Shown: piece by piece, positions 1-5,343 of the stretch
Layout of the letters: every line of letters starts with the position of its first letter
How positions within the stretch are numbered: the stretch's first letter is position 1
Assembly (NCBI GenBank): GCA_037445875.1
Contig: JBBIJR010000133.1
Coordinates: 1 to 5,343 of the forward strand
Direction: 5' to 3'
Length of the DNA: 5,343 bases
Source of the DNA: JBBIJR01 sp037445875
GTDB taxonomy: Bacteria > CLD3 > SB21
The notes under the pieces: generated by a model
Seen by the model: only the letters and a program-made list of their open reading frames with translations
Told to the model about the DNA's origin: nothing
The model's database searches: none
Made by a program: the position numbers and the translations under genes

Positions 1-726
1 CGAATAGGCTTTCGAAAAACCGTTGAGGATCACGGTCCGTTCTCGCATGTGCGGAAGGGATGCGATGGAAACGAATCGGCGGTCGTCGAAGAGGATCTTC
101 TCGTAGATGTCGTCGGTGACACAGATGAGATCCCGTTCAATACAGACCCGCGCGATCAACTGCAGTTCGATCTCCGTCAGAACCTTGCCGGTCGGATTGC
201 TGGGGCTGTTGATGATAACCATCTTCGCCTTTGGAGTGACCTTCTCCAGCAGCCGCTCCTCGGTCAACGCATAGTCTTCCTCCTGGCGGGTTACGACCCC
301 CACATAACGGCCGCCCACCACCGCGATGCAGCTCTCATAGCCCACCCAACACGGCTCGATACAGACCACCTCCTCACCGGGATTGACGAAGCACATCACG
401 GCATACAGGATGCCTTGCTTCCCGCCGGGTGTTGCGATGATCTCGTTGGCCGGCGAGTAGTGCAGGCCATAGTCCCGTTCCAGTTTGTCCGCAACCGCTT
501 TCCGCAGTTCGGGAATACCCCGGCTGTTGGTGTACTTGGTCTGGCCCTTGAGGGCCGCTCGGTGGGCCGCTTCGATGATGTGCGGGGGTGTGGGAAAATC
601 CGGTTCGCCGATCGTGAGATCGATCACGTCTTCACCGGCCTCCTTGAGGGATTTTGCTTTTTCCGCCAGGCTGACCGTGGCGGATGCCTGGACGCGCGTC
701 ACGTGTTCTGCGAAAAGGTATTCCAA
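1..726 (-). CDS. Class I PLP-dependent aminotransferase, aspartate aminotransferase-like (C-terminus beyond window)
   Basis: Predicted to transfer an amino group between an amino acid (aspartate likely) and a 2-oxo acid using pyridoxal phosphate in the cytosol. The 242 residues visible are the N-terminal part of a protein usually near 390-400 residues. Seen in order: substrate-loop IGEPDFPTP (39-47), YTNSRGIPEL (65-74), cofactor phosphate-binding PGGKQ (100-104), the stacking aromatic in CWVGY (126-130), NPTG (177-180), DDIY with the pyridine-nitrogen Asp205 and Tyr208, and SKAYS with the Schiff-base Lys239. The window ends three residues after that lysine, so the TGWR-type segment and the substrate carboxylate-binding arginine cannot be seen. 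I chose the TTG at 726-724 because AGGAG lies 7 nt upstream; a GTG at 702-700 (8 codons later) is the alternative. It lies 31 nt after the phosphatase gene and is probably in the recJ operon. The fold family is certain; the exact substrate is inferred, and other subgroup I aminotransferases (aromatic, prephenate) are not excluded. Confidence 0.9.
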   Translation of the reverse strand, partial: MEYLFAEHVTRVQASATVSLAEKAKSLKEAGEDVIDLTIGEPDFPTPPHIIEAAHRAALKGQTKYTNSRGIPELRKAVADKLERDYGLHYSPANEIIATPGGKQGILYAVMCFVNPGEEVVCIEPCWVGYESCIAVVGGRYVGVVTRQEEDYALTEERLLEKVTPKAKMVIINSPSNPTGKVLTEIELQLIARVCIERDLICVTDDIYEKILFDDRRFVSIASLPHMRERTVILNGFSKAYS

Positions 727-733
727 GGCGCTG

Positions 734-738
734 CTCCT
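734..738 (-). promoter_or_regulatory. Ribosome binding site supporting TTG start of the aminotransferase
   Basis: AGGAG reads on the minus strand 7 nt before the TTG at 726-724. It lies in the 31-nt gap after the phosphatase stop. It favours the TTG over the downstream GTG at 702-700, which has no comparable purine-rich stretch at the right distance. Confidence 0.6.
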
Positions 739-757
739 GCTTCAACAATCCACGGCT

Positions 758-1339
758 TCAGGTTCCCCGTTCCAGGATCCGATGCACGGCACCCAGGAGA
801 TCATCGGCCACGATATCGACCTGAAATCCGCTCCGCTCGATCTCCTCGATCGTGTTCGCTCCATAGCCCGTTCGCACCAGGGCCGTTTTCAGGCCTGCTC
901 GTCTGCCCAACTCCATGTCGGACATCAGGTCACCCACAATATACGAGCTTCGCAAATCCAAATCTAATGCTTTTTGGGCCTGATCGATCATGCCGGTGTT
1001 GGGCTTTCGGCATTCGCATACGCGGCGGTAGGCCTCCACGGAGCCGTCCGGATGGTGGGGACAAAAATAGAACGCATCCACCCGGGCTCCACAATCGGCC
1101 AGGGTTTCGCGCATGTGCCCGTGCAGCCGCTCGACATCGCCCGTTGTGTACAGGCCCCGGGCGACGCCGGACTGGTTGGACACCACAACCACACGCCAAT
1201 CGGCAAGGTTCAGAAGACGAACCGCTTCGATGGCACCGGGAATGAACTCGAGGTCATCGATGCGGTACACGTAGTTCTTCTCGACGTTAAGCGTGCCGTC
1301 ACGGTCGAGGAAGACCGCGCGGCGGACAGGAGGCGGCAA
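758..1339 (-). CDS. gmhB: D-glycero-D-manno-heptose 1,7-bisphosphate 7-phosphatase (HAD superfamily, GmhB/HisB-N type)
   Basis: A cytosolic HAD phosphatase of 193 residues, normal length for GmhB. It would remove the 7-phosphate of heptose 1,7-bisphosphate on the way to ADP-heptose (LPS inner core) or GDP-heptose. Seen: HAD motif I DRDGT with nucleophile Asp12 and acid/base Asp14; motif II VSNQSG (53-58); a zinc loop with Cys93, His95, Cys108 and Cys110, followed by RKP (111-113); and motif IV GDLMSD with Asp137 and Asp141. The CPHHP...CECRKP loop is typical of GmhB and is shared with the N-terminal phosphatase of bifunctional HisB, the main alternative; no HisB dehydratase domain follows. 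The residue after Asp137 is Leu where E. coli GmhB, as I recall it, has Lys. The start is TTG: no other usual start codon lies between the recJ stop and Asp12, and GGGGAG sits 9 nt upstream. The gene begins 15 nt after recJ, in the same frame, and no other heptose gene is visible. Confidence 0.88.
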   Translation of the reverse strand: MPPPVRRAVFLDRDGTLNVEKNYVYRIDDLEFIPGAIEAVRLLNLADWRVVVVSNQSGVARGLYTTGDVERLHGHMRETLADCGARVDAFYFCPHHPDGSVEAYRRVCECRKPNTGMIDQAQKALDLDLRSSYIVGDLMSDMELGRRAGLKTALVRTGYGANTIEEIERSGFQVDIVADDLLGAVHRILERGT

Positions 1340-1348
1340 GACGGGCCT

Positions 1349-1354
1349 CTCCCC
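1349..1354 (-). promoter_or_regulatory. Ribosome binding site supporting TTG start of gmhB
   Basis: GGGGAG on the minus strand directly follows the recJ TGA and lies 9 nt before the TTG at 1339-1337 (an overlapping GGAGAGG would give 6 nt). It lies in the 15-nt gap between recJ and gmhB and supports the TTG, the only usable start codon before the catalytic motif. Confidence 0.6.
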
Positions 1355-3082
1355 TCAGCGGGCCTGGCCGTTCGGGTGCAACCGCAGGTCCTTGATCTTC
1401 AACTGGATCGTCGTGCGCCCCATCCAGGTGTTTTCGTCGATCTGGTACACCAGATCGATCAGCTTGTCTCCGACGCCGATCATGTTGTAATGGTGTGCCA
1501 GATTGAAACCTACGGCGTCCATCACGGCGTTGTTCTGGCGAACTTTCATGCGCAGATGACGCTCGTTCATGAGCTGCGGATAACCAACGATTTGCAATGC
1601 GCTCGAGAGAAACACCGGGCGCATATTGGCGGGCCCGAAGGGTTTGAAGAGATTGAGCAACGTCAACAGGCGCTCGTTGATCTCGTCCAGTGCAATCTCC
1701 GCGTCAATCTGGATCTTAGGAACCAGATCTTCGGGCGGCAGGTTGACCGCCGCGTACTCGTTGAGCCGGAGTCGGAGTTCCGGGATCTTGTGCAATTCGA
1801 TGGTCAGGCCCGCGGCATATTTATGTCCGCCGTATCCGACCATGAGATCTTCACAGGATTTGAGGGCCTGGAATACGTCGAAGTTCTCCACACTGCGTGC
1901 CGAACCTTTGCCTTTGTCCTCGGCCTCGGCAATCACGATGGCCGGACGATAATAACGTTCGACCAGTTTGCTCGCGACGATACCGATGACGCCCTGGTGC
2001 CATCCTTCCTTGAAGACGACGATGACCTTGTCGCGTTCGAAGTCGAATTCCTCGTCGACGATCTCGCAGGCCTCCAGGAACATCACCTCATTGAGATCGC
2101 GGCGGTTCCGGTTTTCGGATTCGAGGACGCTCGCGTACTCGACGGCCTCGGTTTCGCTCCGGCAAATGAGCAGCTTGACCGCGCGGTTGGCGTCCCCGAG
2201 ACGGCCCACCGCGTTGATACGGGGAGCGAGCGAAAACACGATCTGGGCCGTCGAGATCGGCTTGCCCGCGATGTTGGCGTTCTTGATCAACTGTCGTATG
2301 CCCACCTTGTTGGCTTCGGTGACCAGTTGAAGGCCGTTCTTGACGAGCGTACGGTTCTCCCCGATGAGCGGCACGATGTCGGCTGCGCTGCCGATGGCCA
2401 CGAGATCGAGATGCTGCATCAGAATCTCACGGTCGAGCTGAAGGCGTTCGGTGATGCCCTGGGCCAGTTTGAAGGCCACACCGACACCGCACAATTCCTT
2501 GAAAGGATAGCGGCAATCCGCCTGTTTGGGGTTCAGTATCGCCAGCGCTTTGGGCAAGACGTTGCCCGGATGGTGATGGTCGCAGATAATGATGTCCATC
2601 CCGTACTGGTTGGCCAGGTCGACCTGATCAATGGCCGTTATCCCGCAGTCCACCGCGATCAGCAGCTTGACGCCGAGCGCGTGGGCCGCGTTGATCCCGT
2701 ACGGAGACAGGCCGTATCCTTCGCGCACCCGATCGGGGATGTAGTACGTCAGGGACCCCTTGTGGATTTCTTTGAGGAATAAGTACAACATGGATGTACT
2801 CGTGGTGCCGTCCACGTCGTAATCGCCGTAGATCATGATCGGTTCGCGCTCTTTGATCGCGCGAATCACCCGATCAACGGCTACATCCATATTGAGCATC
2901 AGGAAAGGATCGTTCAGAGGAGCATTCTCGGCCCGAAAAAAATGCTTCGCATCGTCGAACGTGGTAATGCCACGGTTAAAAAGTATGCTGGCAATCAATT
3001 CGGGGACGTTGATCTGTTCGGCTAAACTGTGTACACGCTCCTTGTCATGATGGTTGTTCAGAACCCATTGCTGTTCGAGCAT
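1355..3082 (-). CDS. recJ: Single-stranded-DNA-specific exonuclease RecJ
   Basis: A 5'-to-3' single-strand DNA exonuclease acting in recombinational repair and mismatch repair. The 575 residues match the usual RecJ length. Seen in order: DHH-domain motif I GDYDVDG (86-92) with Asp87, Asp89 and Asp91; VDCG with Asp145; CDHHHPG with the name-giving Asp168-His169-His170; GSAADIVPL with Asp235; the RecJ segment APRINAVGR (286-294); a DHHA1 nucleic-acid-binding domain at about 355-430 with GVIGIVASKLVER (364-376), SARS (394-397) and GYGGHKYAAG (416-425); and a C-terminal OB-fold-like region at about 455-570. All metal-binding residues I can place are present, so it should be active. ATG at 3082 gives a normal RecJ N-terminus but has no clear Shine-Dalgarno sequence. 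It is the first gene of a unit continuing into gmhB and the aminotransferase, and is preceded by the only sizeable intergenic gap of the window. Confidence 0.97.
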   Translation of the reverse strand: MLEQQWVLNNHHDKERVHSLAEQINVPELIASILFNRGITTFDDAKHFFRAENAPLNDPFLMLNMDVAVDRVIRAIKEREPIMIYGDYDVDGTTSTSMLYLFLKEIHKGSLTYYIPDRVREGYGLSPYGINAAHALGVKLLIAVDCGITAIDQVDLANQYGMDIIICDHHHPGNVLPKALAILNPKQADCRYPFKELCGVGVAFKLAQGITERLQLDREILMQHLDLVAIGSAADIVPLIGENRTLVKNGLQLVTEANKVGIRQLIKNANIAGKPISTAQIVFSLAPRINAVGRLGDANRAVKLLICRSETEAVEYASVLESENRNRRDLNEVMFLEACEIVDEEFDFERDKVIVVFKEGWHQGVIGIVASKLVERYYRPAIVIAEAEDKGKGSARSVENFDVFQALKSCEDLMVGYGGHKYAAGLTIELHKIPELRLRLNEYAAVNLPPEDLVPKIQIDAEIALDEINERLLTLLNLFKPFGPANMRPVFLSSALQIVGYPQLMNERHLRMKVRQNNAVMDAVGFNLAHHYNMIGVGDKLIDLVYQIDENTWMGRTTIQLKIKDLRLHPNGQAR

Positions 3083-3097
3083 ACCGTGTGGGTGATT

Positions 3098-3125
3098 TTA
3101 TTATCATGATTAGTTTGTTATGCAA
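3098..3125 (-). promoter_or_regulatory. Candidate promoter of the recJ-gmhB-aminotransferase unit
   Basis: On the minus strand a -35-like TTGCAT (3125-3120) and a -10-like TAATAA (3103-3098) are separated by 16 nt. Transcription would start near 3090 and give a very short leader before the recJ ATG, which would fit the lack of a Shine-Dalgarno sequence. A perfect 8-bp palindrome ATCATGAT (3103-3110) overlaps the spacer. The region is AT-rich, so such boxes arise easily by chance, and if the organism belongs to Bacteroidetes its promoter consensus would differ. This is inference from sequence alone. Confidence 0.25.
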
Positions 3126-3156
3126 TCGTTGGTTTTTCATTCCCCCCTAAACCCAG

Positions 3157-3173
3157 ATTAACCAATGATTAAT
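3157..3173. repeat. 17-bp imperfect dyad upstream of recJ
   Basis: The plus strand reads ATTAACCAATGATTAAT, two 8-bp arms around a central base. Seven of eight arm positions are complementary; the only mismatched pair is 3162/3168. It lies about 75 nt upstream of the recJ ATG and upstream of the promoter candidate. Size and symmetry resemble a dimeric regulator's operator, but the AT-rich background makes chance symmetry plausible and no regulator is known. Confidence 0.3.
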
Positions 3174-3239
3174 ATAGTGCACGAAGTACGAAAAAGCAAA
3201 GCAAATATTGGAAAGATTTTTTACAGGGAAGATATTGGT

Positions 3240-3911
3240 TTAGTTAGACTTATCGCTGCGCTCGACCGTTTGACGGTTCCGGTCGACCCAATATCCCCAC
3301 AAAACCAGCAGCCATGCGGCGTTACCCAGCACGGCTATCTCACGTTCACCGGGCGGCGGAGGGCCAAAGAGATTCGCCGCGTAGATGAGCAGGAGAAACC
3401 CGATGAGCGTCCAGAGCGCGTAGCTGCCCGCCTTGTTCGATGAACTTGTCTGCCGAACGTACAGGAAGACACCGGCAGCGAATAGCCCTGTTTCCACTAC
3501 GATGGTTGCCCAGAGGGAATTCCACAGCCCCAGGCCAAAGTACAGCTGCGAGGAGGGTGCCAGCGGCAGATCGGGCCGGTGCGTCACCAGATCCAAGATC
3601 CAGTGGCTGAAAACGCAGAACGCTGCAACCAGGGCCGCGTGTACGTCCCTGCGCAGGATGAAAAGGCATGCGCCTACCAACAATGACCAACCCATCGTGG
3701 TAACGAGGCTATGCGTGAACGGATAGTCGTGAAAATCCAGCGGCGTAACGGCCGTGTTGCCTGGATCGATGCGAACATGTTCGAGACCCAGCAGAAGAAA
3801 CAACGGCCACAAGAGATCCAAGAACTGCGAGGCGAGGAAGAGCGTTCCCAGCGACGTCCGCGGCGCCGCCTGTTTGGCGGCAAAAGCAACGGCAAAGTGT
3901 CCGATGAACAT
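3240..3911 (-). CDS. Polytopic membrane protein, YdjM/DUF457 'metal-dependent hydrolase' type, function unknown
   Basis: An inner-membrane protein of 223 residues. Hydrophobic segments are at roughly 20-42, 68-88, 91-109, 127-151, 163-182 and 192-208. It carries the His/Asp pattern I associate with the YdjM-like family: GHF (His5), Asp32 in FLDLLW, His61-Asp62, Thr66-His67-Ser68, and SHWILDLVTH with His103, Asp107 and His111. These lie at or near membrane segments and could bind a metal. The family is often labelled a membrane-bound metal-dependent hydrolase or permease, but I know of no established reaction, so function is left open. The C-terminus (209-223) is polar and charged. The ATG at 3911 gives the expected MFIGHF start; upstream is only a weak AGAAG 3 nt away. 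The gene begins 16 nt after the mutase stop, so it is probably co-transcribed and may be translationally coupled to it. Confidence 0.85.
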   Translation of the reverse strand: MFIGHFAVAFAAKQAAPRTSLGTLFLASQFLDLLWPLFLLLGLEHVRIDPGNTAVTPLDFHDYPFTHSLVTTMGWSLLVGACLFILRRDVHAALVAAFCVFSHWILDLVTHRPDLPLAPSSQLYFGLGLWNSLWATIVVETGLFAAGVFLYVRQTSSSNKAGSYALWTLIGFLLLIYAANLFGPPPPGEREIAVLGNAAWLLVLWGYWVDRNRQTVERSDKSN

Positions 3912-3927
3912 GGTCTTCTGCGCCTTA

Positions 3928-5343
3928 TTAGTTCGCCTGATATTCTCCGAACACTTGCCGCAGCGTGTCGGCCACTTCGCCGAGCGTTGCGTGCGCTTCC
4001 ACTGCGGCGAGGATCGGGGGGACCAGGTTGTCCTCTCCCCGGGCCGCGCGCTGCAGAGCTTCTAGGGTCGTGCGCACACGGGCCTGGTCTCGCCGCCGGC
4101 GCAGGGCAGCCAGACGTTCTCGCTGCCGCCGTTCGATTTCGGGATCGATGCGCAGGATCTCGGGATGGCGATCCTCCTGCGATTTGAATTCATTGACGCC
4201 GACGAGAATCTTCTCTTTTTTCTCGATGGCCCGTTGATACCGGTAACTCGCCTCGGCGATTTCGTTCTGAAAGAATCCCGTTTCAATCGCCGCGATGGAG
4301 CCGCCCATGCGATCGATCCGGTCGAGGTACTCGATTGCGCGGCGCTCGACGGCGTCTGTCAGGTACTCCACGTAAAAGCTGCCCGCCGTGGGATCGATGC
4401 TGTCGGCCGCACCGCTCTCATGGGCAATGATCTGTTGGGTCCGCAGGGCGATCTCGGCCGACGCTTCCGTGGGCAGGGCGAGCGCTTCGTCAAACGAGTT
4501 GGTGTGCAGGCTTTGCGTCCCGCCCAGGACTGCGGCCAACGCCTGCAGGGTGACGCGCACAATGTTGTTGTACGGCTGCTGAGCGGTCAGCGTGCTGCCG
4601 CCCGTCTGGGTGTGAAACCGCAGCATGAGGCTTTTCGGATCCACCGCTTGGAACTGCTCCCTCATGATGCGCGCCCAGATGCGGCGGGCCGCCCGGAACT
4701 TGGCAATCTCTTCGAAGAAGTCGCTGTGGGCGTTGAAGAAAAAGCTGAGCCGCGACGCAAAGGCGTCCACGTTGAGGCCGGCTTCGAGCGCCGCTTTTAC
4801 ATACGCCACCCCGTTGGCAAACGTAAACGCCAGCTCCTGCACCGCCGTCGAGCCGGCTTCGCGGATGTGGTAGCCGCTGATGGAGATCATGTTCCATTTT
4901 GGAAGATTCTCCGAGCAATAGCGGAAGATATCGGTGATGATACGCATCGAGTGCCTGGGAGGATAGATGTACGTGCCGCGCGCAATGTACTCTTTCAGCA
5001 CGTCATTCTGGACCGTGCCGGAGAGCCGTCGAGCATCGATCCCGCGTTTGCGGGCGACGGCGACGTACAGCGCCAGCAGGATCGCGGCGGTCGCGTTGAT
5101 CGTCATCGACGTACTGATCCGATCGAGGGGAATCTCATCAAAAAGCTTCTCCATGTCCTCCAGCGAAGAGACGGCCACACCCACTTTGCCCACCTCGCCT
5201 TCGGCCAGCGGATGGTCGCTGTCGTAGCCGATTTGCGTCGGGAGGTCAAACGCCACGGAAAGGCCCGTCGTACCCTGCGACAGCAGGTAACGGTACCGCC
5301 TGTTGGATTCCTCCGCGTTTCCGAAGCCCGCGTACTGGCGCAT
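3928..5343 (-). CDS. Methylmalonyl-CoA mutase, large (catalytic barrel) subunit without B12 domain (N-terminus beyond window)
   Basis: Interconverts (R)-methylmalonyl-CoA and succinyl-CoA by radical rearrangement with adenosylcobalamin, in propionate metabolism. The 471 visible residues cover most of the TIM-barrel substrate domain; the Met at 5343 is internal to RQYAGFG. Numbered within the visible part, Tyr4, Gln112, Arg122 and His159 align, with a constant offset of 85, to Tyr89, Gln197, Arg207 and His244 of Propionibacterium shermanii mutase, so about 85 residues are missing. Other family signatures are SGTVQND (108-114), SISGYHIREAG (154-164), HTQTGGSTLTAQQPYNN (244-260) and SIDPTAGS (315-322). 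Tyr at 89 and Arg at 207 mark methylmalonyl-CoA; isobutyryl-CoA mutases have Phe/Gln and 2-hydroxyisobutyryl-CoA mutases Ile/Gln there. The protein ends with ATLGEVADTLRQVFGEY and a TAATAA double stop, the normal end of the roughly 550-residue split-type subunit, so a separate B12-binding subunit is needed. None lies downstream here. Confidence 0.93.
   Translation of the reverse strand: MRQYAGFGNAEESNRRYRYLLSQGTTGLSVAFDLPTQIGYDSDHPLAEGEVGKVGVAVSSLEDMEKLFDEIPLDRISTSMTINATAAILLALYVAVARKRGIDARRLSGTVQNDVLKEYIARGTYIYPPRHSMRIITDIFRYCSENLPKWNMISISGYHIREAGSTAVQELAFTFANGVAYVKAALEAGLNVDAFASRLSFFFNAHSDFFEEIAKFRAARRIWARIMREQFQAVDPKSLMLRFHTQTGGSTLTAQQPYNNIVRVTLQALAAVLGGTQSLHTNSFDEALALPTEASAEIALRTQQIIAHESGAADSIDPTAGSFYVEYLTDAVERRAIEYLDRIDRMGGSIAAIETGFFQNEIAEASYRYQRAIEKKEKILVGVNEFKSQEDRHPEILRIDPEIERRQRERLAALRRRRDQARVRTTLEALQRAARGEDNLVPPILAAVEAHATLGEVADTLRQVFGEYQAN

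Larger units (their letters stand above)
3083..3239. other. AT-rich intergenic gap between the membrane-protein gene and recJ
   Basis: This 157-nt gap is clearly richer in A and T than the flanking genes and separates two groups of closely spaced minus-strand genes. It holds the promoter candidate and the 17-bp dyad listed separately. I found no convincing GC-rich hairpin followed by a T-run that would terminate the upstream unit, so read-through into recJ remains possible. No small gene with a convincing start and composition is visible in it. Confidence 0.6.

Noticed and set aside
49..1245. A 398-codon plus-strand open frame antisense to the aminotransferase and gmhB.
   Set aside because: Its product has no family resemblance, and its C-terminal part is the low-complexity Arg/Pro/Gly-rich translation typical of a GC-rich shadow frame. 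The minus strand holds two well-recognised enzymes.
974..2782. A 602-codon plus-strand open frame antisense to gmhB and recJ.
   Set aside because: It lies opposite recJ and gmhB, whose catalytic motifs are all intact. Its translation shows no recognisable domain. Long antisense frames like this follow from codon bias in GC-rich genes.
3174..3239. Possible intrinsic terminator after the membrane-protein gene.
   Set aside because: T-rich stretches occur on the minus strand, but CCAATAT recurs there as a direct repeat rather than an inverted one, and no stable GC stem precedes a T-run.
3165..3443. A plus-strand frame of 92 codons starting in the intergenic gap.
   Set aside because: Only its first part is intergenic and the rest runs antisense to the membrane-protein gene. 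It has no clear ribosome binding site and the product has no recognisable features.
3711..4187. A plus-strand frame of 158 codons antisense to the junction of the membrane protein and mutase genes.
   Set aside because: It spans the ends of two solid genes in antisense and its product is Arg/Ala/Gly-rich without a domain.
1..5343. Searched by eye for tRNA, rRNA, CRISPR repeats, insertion-sequence ends and phage or defence genes.
   Set aside because: Nothing convincing was seen. Nearly all the sequence is accounted for by five co-directional genes with ordinary family signatures.

Overview
The window shows five protein genes, all on the minus strand. No RNA gene, mobile element or CRISPR array is visible. 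In transcription order (right to left) they are: the large subunit of a coenzyme-B12-dependent methylmalonyl-CoA mutase (N-terminus cut off at the right edge); a small polytopic membrane protein of the YdjM/DUF457 'metal-dependent hydrolase' type; RecJ single-strand DNA exonuclease; a GmhB-type heptose-bisphosphate phosphatase; and a class I PLP aminotransferase of the aspartate aminotransferase type (C-terminus cut off at the left edge).

Layout: positions 5343-3928 hold the mutase and 3911-3240 the membrane protein. They are 16 nt apart and probably co-transcribed. Positions 3239-3083 form a visibly AT-rich gap, the only real intergenic space, with a weak promoter candidate and a 17-bp dyad. 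Positions 3082-1355 (recJ), 1339-758 (gmhB-like) and 726-1 (aspC-like) form a second tight unit with gaps of 15 and 31 nt. Both downstream genes of this unit appear to start at TTG codons, each with a purine-rich ribosome binding site. recJ has no clear Shine-Dalgarno sequence.

Organism: the moderately high GC coding DNA, the heptose phosphatase (which suggests a Gram-negative envelope, though GmhB relatives also make GDP-heptose) and the split mutase lacking a fused B12 domain fit a non-model Gram-negative bacterium. The RecJ sequence reads to me like members of the Bacteroidetes/Ignavibacteria/KSB1 (FCB) neighbourhood. That is an impression from memory, not a search result, so taxonomy is tentative.

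How the genes fit together: the mutase belongs to propionate/methylmalonyl-CoA metabolism, RecJ to DNA repair, GmhB to nucleotide-sugar heptose synthesis and the aminotransferase to amino-acid metabolism. I see no single pathway linking them; this looks like an ordinary chromosomal housekeeping region. I do not see an undescribed system. The points most worth checking are the mutase's specificity residues and missing partner subunit, the unassigned membrane protein, the TTG starts with an in-frame recJ/gmhB junction, and the dyad upstream of recJ.
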